Shown here: in pieces, positions 20,077 through 29,566 of the stretch
How the letters are laid out: each line of letters opens with the position of its first letter
How positions within the stretch are numbered: position 1 is the stretch's first letter
From: Burkholderiaceae bacterium
Lineage (GTDB): Bacteria; Pseudomonadota; Gammaproteobacteria; Burkholderiales; Burkholderiaceae_E
Direction: 5' to 3'
DNA length: 64,000 nt
Assembly (NCBI GenBank): GCA_016710525.1
Contig: JADJVQ010000018.1
Coordinates: 80,358 to 144,357 of the forward strand
Notes under the pieces: generated by a model
The model's database searches: none
What the model saw: the letters and a program-made list of their open reading frames with translations, nothing else
Told to the model about the DNA's origin: nothing
Position numbers and translations under genes: made by a program

Positions 20077-21471
20077 ATGACCCAGAAAACCATCGCGCCC
20101 CCGCGGCGCCGCGCCCGGACCTCCGACCGGGCGCCGCGTGTCGGCTTCGTGTCGCTCGGCTGCCCCAAGGCGCTGGTCGACTCCGAGCGGATCGTCACCC
20201 AGCTGCGTGCCGAGGGCTACGACATCTCGCCCAGCTACGCGGATTCCGATCTGGTCGTGGTCAACACCTGCGGCTTCATCGACGATGCGGTGGCCGAATC
20301 GCTGGATGCGATCGGCGAGGCGCTGGCTGAAAACGGCAAGGTGATCGTCACCGGCTGCCTGGGCGCCAAGACCGGCGGCGACGGCCGCAACCTGGTGGCC
20401 GGCATCCATCCCAAGGTGCTCGCGGTGACCGGGCCGCACGCGCTGGCCGAGGTCATGGGGCATGTCCATCAGCATCTGCCCAAGCCCCACGACCCGTTCA
20501 CCGACCTGGTGCCCTCCGGCGGCGTCAAGCTGACGCCGCGCCACTATGCCTATCTGAAGATCTCCGAGGGCTGCAACCACCGCTGCGCCTTCTGCATCAT
20601 TCCGTCGATGCGCGGCGACCTGGTGAGCCGGCCGATCGGCGAGGTCATGCGCGAGGCCGAAGCGCTGGTCAAGGGCGGCGCGCGCGAGCTGCTGGTGATC
20701 TCGCAGGACACCAGCGCCTATGGTGTCGACCTCAAGTACCGGACCGACTTCGTCAATGGCCGGCCGGTCAAGACCCGGATGCTCGAGCTCGCACGCGAAC
20801 TCGGCGAGCTCGGGGTGTGGGTTCGCCTGCACTACGTGTACCCGTATCCCAGCGTCGATGGCGTGATCGAACTGATGGCGGCGGGCAAGGTGCTGCCCTA
20901 CCTGGACGTGCCCTTCCAGCACGCGCATCCGAGGGTGCTCAAGGCGATGAAGCGCCCGGCCTCGGGCGAGCACAACATCGAACGCATCCGGGCGTGGCGG
21001 GCCGCCTGTCCCGACCTGACGATCCGCAGCACCTTCATTGCCGGATTCCCTGGCGAGACCGAGGCCGAGTTCCAGTACCTGCTCGACTTCCTGCGCGAGG
21101 CCGAACTCGACCGCGTCGGCTGCTTCGCCTATTCACCGGTCGATGGCGCAACCGCCAACGACCTGCCTGGTGCGCTGCCCGAGGAGGTGCGCGAGGAGCG
21201 GCGGGCACGATTCATGGAAGTGCAGGCCGAGATCAGCCGCCGGCGGATCAAGCGTTTCGTCAAGCGCACGCTCGACGTGCTGATCGACGAGCTGCATGTG
21301 GCCGAGGACGGTGAGCTGGTTCAGGCGGTGGGCCGCTCGGCGGCCGACGCGCCCGAAATCGACGGGCGCGTGCTGGTGCGCCCGCACGCGTCGCTGCGGG
21401 TGGGCGAGTTCGCGCGCGTGCGGATCACCCGGGCCGACGAGCACGACCTGTACGGTTCGGTGGCGCGCTGA
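20077..21471 (+). CDS. rimO: ribosomal protein S12 methylthiotransferase
   Basis: The 464-residue radical-SAM enzyme adds a methylthio group to Asp of ribosomal protein S12. It has the N-terminal MTTase domain (VGFVSLGCPKALVDSE with Cys29, VVNTCGF and TGCLGAK), the radical-SAM motif EGCNHRCAFC (Cys166, 170, 173) and a C-terminal TRAM domain. The start at ATG 20077 directly follows a strong hairpin and has no free Shine-Dalgarno sequence. The first 20 residues are Arg/Pro-rich and not conserved, so a start nearer GTG 20140 cannot be excluded. Confidence 0.96.
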   Translation: MTQKTIAPPRRRARTSDRAPRVGFVSLGCPKALVDSERIVTQLRAEGYDISPSYADSDLVVVNTCGFIDDAVAESLDAIGEALAENGKVIVTGCLGAKTGGDGRNLVAGIHPKVLAVTGPHALAEVMGHVHQHLPKPHDPFTDLVPSGGVKLTPRHYAYLKISEGCNHRCAFCIIPSMRGDLVSRPIGEVMREAEALVKGGARELLVISQDTSAYGVDLKYRTDFVNGRPVKTRMLELARELGELGVWVRLHYVYPYPSVDGVIELMAAGKVLPYLDVPFQHAHPRVLKAMKRPASGEHNIERIRAWRAACPDLTIRSTFIAGFPGETEAEFQYLLDFLREAELDRVGCFAYSPVDGATANDLPGALPEEVREERRARFMEVQAEISRRRIKRFVKRTLDVLIDELHVAEDGELVQAVGRSAADAPEIDGRVLVRPHASLRVGEFARVRITRADEHDLYGSVAR

Positions 21472-21487
21472 GCCGGCGCGCCTGCAC

Positions 21488-21865
21488 TCACCAGAGCTTG
21501 GCCAGGTACAGCGCGATGCAGACACCCCAGCCGACCATCCAGATCAGGCTGCGCAGGTTCGCGCGGTCCGCCAGGTACAGTCCGAGGTAGATCACCCGCA
21601 GGACGACGAAGGCCACGGCCAGCCCGTCGATCCGGGCCTGCGGGACGGCCATCCATTGCGCCGACAGCACCGCCGCGGCAAAGAATGGGAACGCCTCCCA
21701 GGCATTGGCCTGTGCCGCGTTCGCGCGCGCCCGGAAACCGGTCTGGCGCGCCAGCCAATCGCGGGGGTTGCGATTGTCATAGCCTTTGAAACCGGCTTTG
21801 GCGATGCCTGTGGATACGATGGGCAGCAGGCCCGCGAGCAGGATGCAGACGATGGCGAGGGGCAT
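21488..21865 (-). CDS. MAPEG-family membrane protein
   Basis: The 125-residue protein has four probable membrane helices and MAPEG family features (NRNPRDWLARQTGFRARANAAQ, AWEAFPFFAAAVLSA). Bacterial members are glutathione-transferase-like membrane proteins of uncertain substrate. The start at 21865 is chosen because the hydrophobic first helix begins there. Upstream lies the adenine-free tract that truncates soxA, so its original neighbour is unknown. Confidence 0.85.
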   Translation of the reverse strand: MPLAIVCILLAGLLPIVSTGIAKAGFKGYDNRNPRDWLARQTGFRARANAAQANAWEAFPFFAAAVLSAQWMAVPQARIDGLAVAFVVLRVIYLGLYLADRANLRSLIWMVGWGVCIALYLAKLW

Positions 21866-21973
21866 CGGAACAACTTTCGCAAAGGCGTCGCGCCGCGGCG
21901 CGCGGGCGACTGATGGAAGGATGGCCGTCGCAGTGTAGTCCGCGCGGCTGTGGCAGGCCTGCGTGCGCCTCGA

Positions 21974-22462
21974 GGGGGGCGGGGGGGGGGGGGGGGGCGG
22001 GGGCCGCCCGGCGGCCCGGCGGCCCGGCGGCGGCCGGCGGCCGGCCGGCGGCCGGGGGGCCGGCCGGGCCCGCCCCGCCCGGGGGGGCCGGGGGGGGGGG
22101 GGGGGGCGGGGGGGCGGGCCGGCGCCCTCGCGCGCGGCCGCGGGCGGGCCGGGGCGGCCGGGGGCGGGGGGGGCCCCGGGGGGTTCCCCCCCGGCGGGCT
22201 CGGGCGGGTCGGGGGGCCGCGGCGGGGCCGGGGGCCGGCGGGGGGGGGCGCGGGGCGGCCGCGCCGTTTGCCGCGCGGGGCGCGGGCGGGGGCCCGGCCC
22301 CGCGGGGCGCCCGGGCGGGTTGGGCGCGCCGGGGGGGGGGGGCGGGGCGGGGCCGGGGGGCCGCCGGCCGGGGGCGGGCGGCGCGGGGGGCGCCCGGCGG
22401 GGTCTTTCCGGGCGGGGCCGCGCCCGCGGCGCGCCGGGCGGGCCGGGCCGGGCGGCCCCTTC
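21974..22462. other. 489-base adenine-free G/C tract, probable sequence artefact
   Basis: From 21974 to 22462 the plus strand contains no A and fewer than 20 T, with G runs of up to about 18 bases. Every stop codon, on either strand, needs an A on the plus strand, so all six frames are open here. The tract begins abruptly inside ordinary sequence and destroys the 3' end of soxA. The strand bias toward G resembles low-signal base calls rather than natural DNA. Confidence 0.85.
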
Positions 22463-23226
22463 AACGGGCGTACGGCCGGTGTTTCGAGGGCCATGCCGGC
22501 CGCCCGCGACCGCAGGTACAACTCGAGCTCGACATGCTCGACCGATCCGAATGCATGGGGCTCGGCTCGCACACCGGTCATGCAGTTGCGCAGGCGCCGC
22601 TGCAAGGATCCCAGCGACTGCCATTCGAGGCGATAGATCGGGTATCCGGTGGGATGTCCTTGCGGGATCAGGGCGGCTCCCAGGCGCCGGCCGGCCAGCG
22701 TGTCGTGGCAGTCTCGGCACGAGAAGTTCAGCTGTCCGATCCGCTGTTCGAATCGATGGCGCCCGCGCTCCACAAAGGGCGAGAGCCGCGGATCCTTCGG
22801 TGCTTCGATGGGCAGACCGCGAGATTGGGTCCCGATCAGCGCGCTGAGCGCGAGCAGTTCGCGGCTCTCCCAGGCCAGCGCGGGGGCCTGCTGCCAGCGT
22901 ACCCGGCAGGCATTGATGCGCTGCTCGAGCGTGATCGGCGCATTGGCCGCCGCATCGAAGGCCGGGTAGCGCACGGCAACCCCCGCCATCCGGGCCGCTT
23001 CGCCGTGGCAGTCCGTGCAGGCCCGCTGCGCAGAGCCGGCGGGCCGGCTCCATTGCGCGGCGCCCTCGAGCACCGACAGCATCCCGGGATTGGCCGCGTC
23101 GTCGGCCTGCATGGCCCGGGTGGCCGGGCTCATGTCGGCGAAACCCGAGCGCCGCGCCTGGGCGGTTGCGATGTCCGACGCGCTCGCCAGGGTCGAGGCA
23201 GCGAGGAGCAGCCATGCCGGCCGCAT
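22463..23226 (-). CDS. soxA: SoxA, diheme c-type cytochrome subunit of SoxXA (3' end lost)
   Basis: A signal peptide is followed by a first heme motif CTDCH, a second CRDCH, and the conserved RLRNCMTGVR with the active-site cysteine that ligates the second heme. With SoxX it catalyses oxidative attachment of thiosulfate sulfur to the SoxY cysteine in the periplasm. The start ATG at 23226 overlaps the soxZ stop, and GGTGGAG precedes it. Sequence is recognisable up to ETPAVRP, normally the last residues of SoxA, then runs into the adenine-free tract, so the natural stop codon is missing. Confidence 0.9.
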
Positions 23227-23546
23227 CACTCCACCGTGACGGAGGCGCTCGCGCGCTGGTGCCCGCCGCGGTCGTCGATCCAGGTGCATTCGATCACGCC
23301 GCTCTGGGTGGCGCGCGTGAAGAAGGCCAGGTAGGGATTGGCGGTGATCGCCGGATGCAGCGTGGCGCGGAAGACCTCGACGCCATCGTAGGTGCAGCGA
23401 AACTGCTCGATGATGTTGCGCGGCACGATGCCGCCGTGGGGCCCGGTGCGCAGTCCGGTCTCCATCGGATGGGCCACGAGCGCGCGGATCTCGAAAATCT
23501 CGCCGCGCCGCACGCGTGCCGGCAGATTGAGCAGGGCCTGGGTCAT
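23226..23546 (-). CDS. soxZ: SoxZ, sulfur carrier-complex subunit
   Basis: The 106-residue immunoglobulin-like protein has typical SoxZ sequence (GEIFEIRALVAHPMETGLR, NPYLAFFTRATQSG). It forms the SoxYZ heterodimer that carries sulfur intermediates. It has no signal peptide, as expected, since SoxYZ is exported with the SoxY Tat signal. It lies between soxY (seven bases upstream) and soxA (overlapping stop and start). Confidence 0.93.
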   Translation of the reverse strand: MTQALLNLPARVRRGEIFEIRALVAHPMETGLRTGPHGGIVPRNIIEQFRCTYDGVEVFRATLHPAITANPYLAFFTRATQSGVIECTWIDDRGGHQRASASVTVE

Positions 23547-23553
23547 CGGCGGG

Positions 23554-23999
23554 TCATTCCAGGCAGGCGGCCAAGGCCACGACCACGTCCACCGTCGCGC
23601 TCCAGAAACTGCCGTCGCTCAGTTCGGCGACGGCGCTGATCTGCTGCGAATCGGCCATGCGCATCCGAAACGACACCTGTGCGCGGCCCGCGCGCGGACC
23701 CAGGACTATCTCCAGCACATCCGGATGCGGGTTCTTTTCGGTGAAGACCGCGATGCGGCGCACGTGCTCCTGATCGGTCATCGGGCTGGCGACCCGCACC
23801 GTGACCGAAACCGAATTGCCGTTCTCGACGATCTCGGGCAGGCTCAGTTCGATCTTCCCGGGGTGTGGCGCCGCCCCCGGGTGAAGGCTGCGATCTGCGC
23901 CTGCATCGCATCGCGCGTGGCGCGGGCCGGCGTCACGGCCAGCGAACAGGCCAGTCCGGCGAGTGTGCCCAGCCAGGCCCGGCGAGGCGAGCCGCTCAT
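23554..23999 (-). CDS. soxY: SoxY-type sulfur carrier, frameshifted, with atypical AACLE C-terminus
   Basis: The start at 23999 overlaps the soxX stop. The N-terminus SPRRAWLG plus a hydrophobic core is a Tat-like signal. The mature part (KIELSLPEIVENGNSVSVTV, EKNPHPDVLEI, AELSDGSFW) is SoxY. The frame breaks in a C5 homopolymer (23874-23878 on the plus strand); one added base restores the protein. Classical SoxY ends GGCGG with the sulfur-carrying Cys; here the frame ends AACLE, keeping a cysteine third from the end but no flanking glycines. Confidence 0.82.
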
Positions 24000-24520
24000 C
24001 GCGCGGCCTCGGCCGACGTGGTGCTTCGCAGGCTGGCCAGATAGGCGATCACGTCCTCGATCTCGTCGGCTGCCAGGACGGTGCGCCCGCGCCAGGCCGG
24101 CGCGACCTGGCGCAGGTGATCGGTTCGGAAATAGGACGGCATCAGCGATCCCGGATTCAGACGTTGCGGATCGGCCAGCCGCAGGCGCAGCTGCGCGCTC
24201 GTCCACCGGTCGCCGGCGCCGGCCAGATCGGGCCCGATGTCGCCCTGGAAACGCTCTTCGGGGATCGGTGCGCGGTGGCAGAGCAGGCACAGCCCGCGTT
24301 GCCGGCTGGCCACGATCGCGCGGCCCTGCCGTGGGTCGCCGGGGCGTTCATGCAGGGGCTGGGGAATGCCGGTGGCGATGCTGGCGGTGGCCATGCCGGT
24401 GCCGGTGCTGTCGTCGGCGCCACTCTGGGCGCGGCCTGCGAGCGGCAGGCAGGCCAGCGCCGCGCCCACGGCCATCGCGGCGCGGGCCTTCTGCCCGCGT
24501 GCCGAACTCGTCCCGATCAT
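23996..24520 (-). CDS. soxX: SoxX, monoheme cytochrome c subunit of SoxXA
   Basis: The 174-residue protein has a signal peptide, the heme motif CLLCH, the SoxX segment GDIGPDLAGAGDRW, and MPSYF with the axial methionine. It receives electrons from the SoxA heme during thiosulfate binding to SoxY. It starts 13 bases after the stop of the iorB-like gene, which suggests one transcript, and its stop overlaps the soxY start. Confidence 0.9.
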   Translation of the reverse strand: MIGTSSARGQKARAAMAVGAALACLPLAGRAQSGADDSTGTGMATASIATGIPQPLHERPGDPRQGRAIVASRQRGLCLLCHRAPIPEERFQGDIGPDLAGAGDRWTSAQLRLRLADPQRLNPGSLMPSYFRTDHLRQVAPAWRGRTVLAADEIEDVIAYLASLRSTTSAEAAR

Positions 24521-24533
24521 GCCCGCCTGCCCG

Positions 24534-26796
24534 CTAGGCGCGTCGCAGGTCGGTGTGCTTCAGCGGCAGCGTGCGGACCCGTTTGCCCGTTGCGGCGAAC
24601 ACCGCATTGAGCACCGCCGGCGCAGCGACCGCGATCGTCGGCTCGCCCACGCCGCCCCAGAAACCACCAGAGGGCATGACGATGGATTCCACCGCCGGCA
24701 TGTCGGCCATCCGCATCACCGGATAGGTGTCGAAGTTTTGCTGCTCCATCCGACCGTCCTTGACGGTGCATTCGCCATACAGGCATGCCGACAGGCCATA
24801 GGCGAACGAGCCTTCGATCTGGTGGGCGATCTGCATCGGATTGACCGCATGGCCGGGGTCGGTGGCTGCCACGATCCGGTGGATCTTGAGCTGACCCGCG
24901 GGGCTGACCGAGACTTCTGCCACCGCCGCGGTGAAGCTGCCGAACCCTTTGTGCTGGGCCAGGCCGCGAAACACGCCAGGCTTGGGCGGTGTGCCCCAGC
25001 CCGCCTGCCTGGCCGCCGCTTCCAGCACAGCCAGGTGCTTGGGGTGCTTGGACATCAGCTGGCGGCGGAACTCCAGCGGATCCTGGCCCGCGGCATGCGC
25101 GAGTTCGTCGACGAAGCACTCGAGGTAGACGGCGTTCTGGTTGTGATTGACGCCGCGCCAGAACCCGGCGGGCACCGGCGGATTGCGCATCGCGTGGTCG
25201 ACCAGCAGCGCCGGGAACGAATAGCCGATCTCGCCGTCGCCGCTGGCGGTCAGCCCCTGGAAGGTGACCATGTCGCGGCCCCCCTGCAGGTTCTGCGGCG
25301 CGACGCTGGCCAGGATCGACTGGCCCGAGATGCGCATGTGCAGGCCGGTGACCTTGCCATTGGCGTCCAGGCCGGCCGACAGCTTGGCCTGGGTCACCGG
25401 ATGGAAGCGGCCATGGAGCATGTCTTCCTCACGCGACCAGAGCAGCTTGATCGGCACGCCGGGCATCTGGCGGGCAATCAGCACGGCCTGGCGAACCCAG
25501 TCGTGCACGGCGCCGCGGCGGCCGAAGCCACCCCCCAGGTGCAGCTTGTAGACCTCGCACTTCGCCGGCGGCAGCCCGCTGGCTTCGGCGGCCGCGGCCA
25601 GGGCCGCTTCGCCGTTCTGGGTGGGGGTCCAGACCTCGCAACGCTCGGCGGTGTAGCGCACCGTGGCGTTCATCGGCTCCATGGTCGCGTGATTCTGGTG
25701 CGGAAAGGCGTAGACCGCTTCGATCTTGCGCGGCGCCGCCGCGATCGCGGCCCGGGCGTCGCCGACCTGATTGCCGACGAAGGCCTGGGGGGCGTCCAGG
25801 CCGCTCTTCAGGATGGCCGCGACGCTGGCGCTGGAGACATTGACGTTGGGGCCTTCGTCCCAGACGATCGGCAAGGCGTCAAGTGCGGTCTTGGCCTGCC
25901 ACCAGGTGCTGGCGACGACGGCGACCGTGCTCTCGTTGACCCTCAGCACCGCCTTGACGCCAGGCATCGACATGACCTTGGCCGCCTCGAAGCTCACCAG
26001 CTTGCCGCCGAAGACCGGGCAATCGCGGATCGCTGCGTTCAGCATGCCGGGAAGCTTCAGGTCGATGCCATAAACCTGCTTGCCGGTGAGTTTGTCGGCC
26101 GTATCGAGGCGCTTGACCGGCTTGCCGGCGATCTTCCAGGTGCGCGGATCCTTCAGCGGCACGTCCTTCGGAGGGGCCAGGCGCGCGGCGGCGGCCGCGA
26201 CCTTGCCATAGCTCACGCTGCGGCCGCTGGCGCGATGGCTGATCAGGCCCTCGGCCACCGAGCATTCGGCCTGCGGCACCTGCCACTGCTCGGCAGCGGC
26301 CTGCACCAGCATCATGCGGGCGGCCGCGCCGCCCTTGCGCACGTACTCGTGCGATTCGCGGATGCCGCGGCTGCCACCGGTCGAAAAATTGCCCCAGACA
26401 CGGTTGCGAGCCAGGTTCTGTCCGGGCGTGGGGTATTCGGTGGTGACCCGGGCCCAGTCGCACTCGAGCTCTTCGGCCACCAGCTGCGCCAGGCCGGTCA
26501 GCGTGCCCTGGCCCATCTCGGAACGGGCGATCCGGATGACCACCGTGTCGTCCGGCTGGATCAGCACCCAGGCATTGACCTCGGCCGTGGCACCGGTGCC
26601 TTGTGCCCCGGCACGCGGAATGTGAAAGCCCAGGCTCAGGCCGCCGAACGCGGCGGCCGATCCGACCAGGAAGCGCCGGCGACCGCGCGCGGGTGGCCGG
26701 CGCCTGGCATGCGCGGTCGGCCCCTGCGACCGGCTCAGCGCGGCGAATCCGGTGTCGGGAAGGAATCGGGTCGTGCAGGCGGGTCGAATCGGTCAT
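24534..26796 (-). CDS. molybdopterin-binding hydroxylase large subunit (isoquinoline 1-oxidoreductase IorB type), N-terminal frameshift
   Basis: The main frame from 26567 down gives 677 residues of the xanthine dehydrogenase family with Moco motifs (SEMGQGTLTGLAQLVAEEL, HLGGGFGRRG, GGFWGGVGEP). The natural start is probably ATG 26796 (GAGGG upstream). A Tat-type signal (RRRFLVGSAAAFGG) lies in the shifted frame between, so one extra base near 26754-26770 splits the N-terminus. Such enzymes are periplasmic and oxidise aldehydes or N-heterocycles, passing electrons to cytochrome c. The 2Fe-2S partner is next, upstream. Confidence 0.85.
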
Positions 26797-26812
26797 GATG
26801 CCCTCGGCGTTC

Positions 26813-27273
26813 TCAGGACTTGGCGAGGCCGTCGGCGGCCAGATGGATCGCGGCCCGCACCTTGTTGTAGGTGCCGCAGCGGCAGATGTTGGTGACGTTG
26901 GCGTCGATGTCGGCGTCGGTGGGCTTGGGCTTGTCGGCAAGCAGCGCGGCAGCGCTCATGATCATGCCGGCCTGGCAATAGCCGCACTGCGGGACGTCGA
27001 GCGCCAGCCACGCCTTTTGCACCGGATGCGAGCCGTCGCTCGACAGGCCTTCGATGGTCACGATCTTCTGGACCGTGGTCACGGCGCTGATCGGCATCGC
27101 GCACGAGCGCACCGGCGCGCCGTCGATGTGCACGGTGCACGAGCCGCACTGCGCGACACCGCAGCCGTATTTCGTGCCGGTGAGTCCGAGCTGTTCGCGC
27201 AGGGCCCAGAGCAGGGGGTATTGTCGGCCGCGTCGACTTCGACGACACGGCCGTTGACGGTGAGCTTTCGCAT
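26813..27273 (-). CDS. 2Fe-2S subunit of molybdo-hydroxylase (IorA type), frameshifted
   Basis: The protein starts MRKLTVNGRVVEVDAADNTP and, after a one-base deletion in a G5 run (27214-27218, plus strand), continues as LLWALREQLGL, then GCGVAQCGSCTVHIDG (plant-type 2Fe-2S) and the CGYCQAGM ... CRCGTY second cluster. It transfers electrons from the molybdenum site of the large subunit. About 153 residues would be normal for the family. It is the first gene of the iorAB-soxXYZA run. Confidence 0.85.
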
Positions 27274-27522
27274 GTCGTCTCCAAGGGGCGGTTGGCAGGA
27301 TCGCGGGAAATTTACACCAGCATCCGGCCGCGAGGCATGCGTCCGTCGGTGTTTCCCCGGGGGGCGGATGGCGAAGTCGGGGGGACGTTTGCCTTGCGGA
27401 CCCGGCCTGCGGCGATTCGCGAGGGCTTGGAACCCACTTCCGAAATCCGATGCGCCGTCAGTAGCCGCGGCACGGGAACCCGATAATCGCTACGGGAAGG
27501 ACTCAAAACCAGAGGAGACCGG

Positions 27523-28383
27523 ATGAAACAACTCAAGGGACGGGTGGCGGTGGTCACCGGGGCGGCCAGCGGCATCGGGCTGGCCATGGCGCGGCGCTTC
27601 GCCGCCGATGGCATGAAGCTGGTGATGGCCGACATCGAAGCCGGGCCGCTCGCGCGCGCCCTGGCCGAGATTCAGGCGGGCGGCGCGCAGGCGATTTCGC
27701 ACCGGGTCGACGTGATGGCCGAAGACCAGGTCAATGCGCTGGCCGATGCCGCATTCGGGCATTTCGGAGCTGTGCATGTGCTGTGCAACAACGCCGGCGT
27801 GGCCGCGCCGGCACTGCGCACCCGGGCCTGGGAATCGACCATTGCCGACTGGCAGTGGATCCTGAACGTGAATCTGATGGGCGTGCTCTACGGCGTGCGT
27901 GCGTTCGTGCCGCGCATGCTGGCCGGCGGGGACGAGGGGCACATCGTCAACACGGCGTCGGTGGCCGGCCTGCTGACCGGCGCCAATCCGTACCATGTCT
28001 CCAAGCATGGCGTGTCCTGCCTGACCGAGGGCCTCTACAAGGACTTGAAGCTGATGGGCGCGCGCGTTTCGGCCTCGGTGCTGTGCCCGGGACTGATCCG
28101 CACCGGCATCCTCGAGGCCGAACGCAACCGGCCGAGCAGCTTTGGTCCGCCCACCGACATCGCTGCGCAGTCGGACGACGTGAAGCGGTGGGCCGCGGCG
28201 TTCCGCAGTTCGCTGGAGGCCGGCTACGAGCCTGCACAGGTCGCCGACGCGGTCGCCGAGGCGATCATGGCCGATCGCTACTACGTGATCCCGGCTCAGC
28301 CGTTCCTGCAGGATCTGATCCGCACCCGCATGCAGGACATCATCGAGCAGCGCAACCCGACGATCGCGGCGCCACCGGCCTGA
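27523..28383 (+). CDS. short-chain dehydrogenase/reductase
   Basis: The 286-residue SDR has the TGAASGIG cofactor motif near residue 12, NNAGVAAP, and catalytic Ser/Tyr/Lys in NTASVAGLL and YHVSKHG. Asp at the end of the second strand (MADIE) favours NAD(H). AGGAGACCGG precedes the ATG. It stands alone on the plus strand, 249 bases from the divergent iorA-like gene. The substrate cannot be inferred. Confidence 0.88.
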   Translation: MKQLKGRVAVVTGAASGIGLAMARRFAADGMKLVMADIEAGPLARALAEIQAGGAQAISHRVDVMAEDQVNALADAAFGHFGAVHVLCNNAGVAAPALRTRAWESTIADWQWILNVNLMGVLYGVRAFVPRMLAGGDEGHIVNTASVAGLLTGANPYHVSKHGVSCLTEGLYKDLKLMGARVSASVLCPGLIRTGILEAERNRPSSFGPPTDIAAQSDDVKRWAAAFRSSLEAGYEPAQVADAVAEAIMADRYYVIPAQPFLQDLIRTRMQDIIEQRNPTIAAPPA

Positions 28384-28392
28384 CCGGGGCGT

Positions 28393-29565
28393 TCAGGCCG
28401 TTCCGCTGGCCGCCAGCTGTCGCGCGGCGAGCGCCAGCAGGCCGGCGCAAGCCACCAGCACCGCGACCGCGAGCAGCGAGGGCGCCACGAACGAGCCGCT
28501 CCGGTCGGCCAGCCAGCCGCCGATCGCCGGGCCCAGGATCTGGCCCAGCCCGAAGGCGGCGGTCATGCGCCCGACCACCTGGGCGCTGGCGCCGCCCGAC
28601 AGCCCGCGCGCCGTGGTCAGACCCAGGGCCGTGATGGCCATGAAGGTGCCGCCCAGCAGCAGGGCGCCCAGGAAGACCGCCAGCAGATGCTCGCCCAGCG
28701 CCGCCGCGGCCACGCCGAGCGCCTCCAGCAGATAAGCGGCGATCATCGCGATCCAAGGACTTGCGCGCTCGGACAGCCGCTGCCAGAACCAGTTCGACGG
28801 GGCGGCCGCCAGGCCGACGATGCACCAGACGAGCATTTCGTAGGGCTTCCATTCGGGCCGCGAGCGCACCATCACCACGATGAAGGTGGCCGTGATGACG
28901 TACCCGAAGCCCAGCCCGCCGTAGGCCAGCAGCAGCCAGCGCAGCGCCCGGGCACGTGCCCTGGCCGGGGGCCCGGTGGCGGGCGCCGCCGGCGACGCTG
29001 CGCCCGCGCGCCCGGGGTCGCGCAAGCCCAGCGCGGGCCATGCCAGCAGCGCCGAGACCAGTCCCAGCGCAGCCCAGGCGCCCGCGCCCGAAGCGCCTGC
29101 GCGGGCCATGATCTCGACGATGGCCGCCGTCAGCGCGATGCCTGCGCCGACGCCTGCGTAGAGGGCGGCGAACAGGCCGGGCCGTCGATGCGCACCCAGG
29201 ATGTCGAGCACGATCGCCGACCCCTGGACCATCACGAAGGCACTGGCCACGCCCGACAGCGCGCGGGCCAGCGCCAGCAGCCAGGGGGACACGAGCACGG
29301 CCAGCGAAAAGGTCGTCAGGACCGACAGGCCGATCGCCGCGGCGTAGGCCGTGCGGCGACGGTGCGCGGGGACGCGGCTGGCGGCCAGCGCGCCGATCAG
29401 ATAGCCGGCGAAGTTGGCCGACGCGATGTAGCCGGCCGCCCGCAGGCCCAGCCCGGCCTCCTCGATCAGGGCCGGCAGCAGCGGCGTGTACGCGAAGCGC
29501 CCGATGCCCATGCCCAGCGCGAGGGCCGCGAGGCCCGCGAGCGCGGCCCGATGGGCGCTGATCAC
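28393..29565 (-). CDS. YbfB/YjiJ-family MFS transporter
   Basis: The 390-residue protein has twelve predicted membrane helices and the YbfB/YjiJ opening GMGIGRFAYTPLLPAL. The helix 2-3 loop carries VPAHRRRTAY. An Ala/Pro/Arg-rich central loop (residues 190-208) separates the two six-helix halves. The GTG start at 29565 follows the serB stop by one base. Substrate unknown. Confidence 0.88.
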   Translation of the reverse strand: MISAHRAALAGLAALALGMGIGRFAYTPLLPALIEEAGLGLRAAGYIASANFAGYLIGALAASRVPAHRRRTAYAAAIGLSVLTTFSLAVLVSPWLLALARALSGVASAFVMVQGSAIVLDILGAHRRPGLFAALYAGVGAGIALTAAIVEIMARAGASGAGAWAALGLVSALLAWPALGLRDPGRAGAASPAAPATGPPARARARALRWLLLAYGGLGFGYVITATFIVVMVRSRPEWKPYEMLVWCIVGLAAAPSNWFWQRLSERASPWIAMIAAYLLEALGVAAAALGEHLLAVFLGALLLGGTFMAITALGLTTARGLSGGASAQVVGRMTAAFGLGQILGPAIGGWLADRSGSFVAPSLLAVAVLVACAGLLALAARQLAASGTA

Positions 29566-29566
29566 C

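Noticed and set aside
21974..22462. G-quadruplex regulatory element
   Set aside because: Strand-specific loss of all A and destruction of the soxA end point to artefact. I report it as an anomaly, not as a regulatory element.
21913..23334. Several long Gly/Arg/Pro-rich frames over the adenine-free tract
   Set aside because: The tract cannot contain stop codons in any frame, so open length carries no information.
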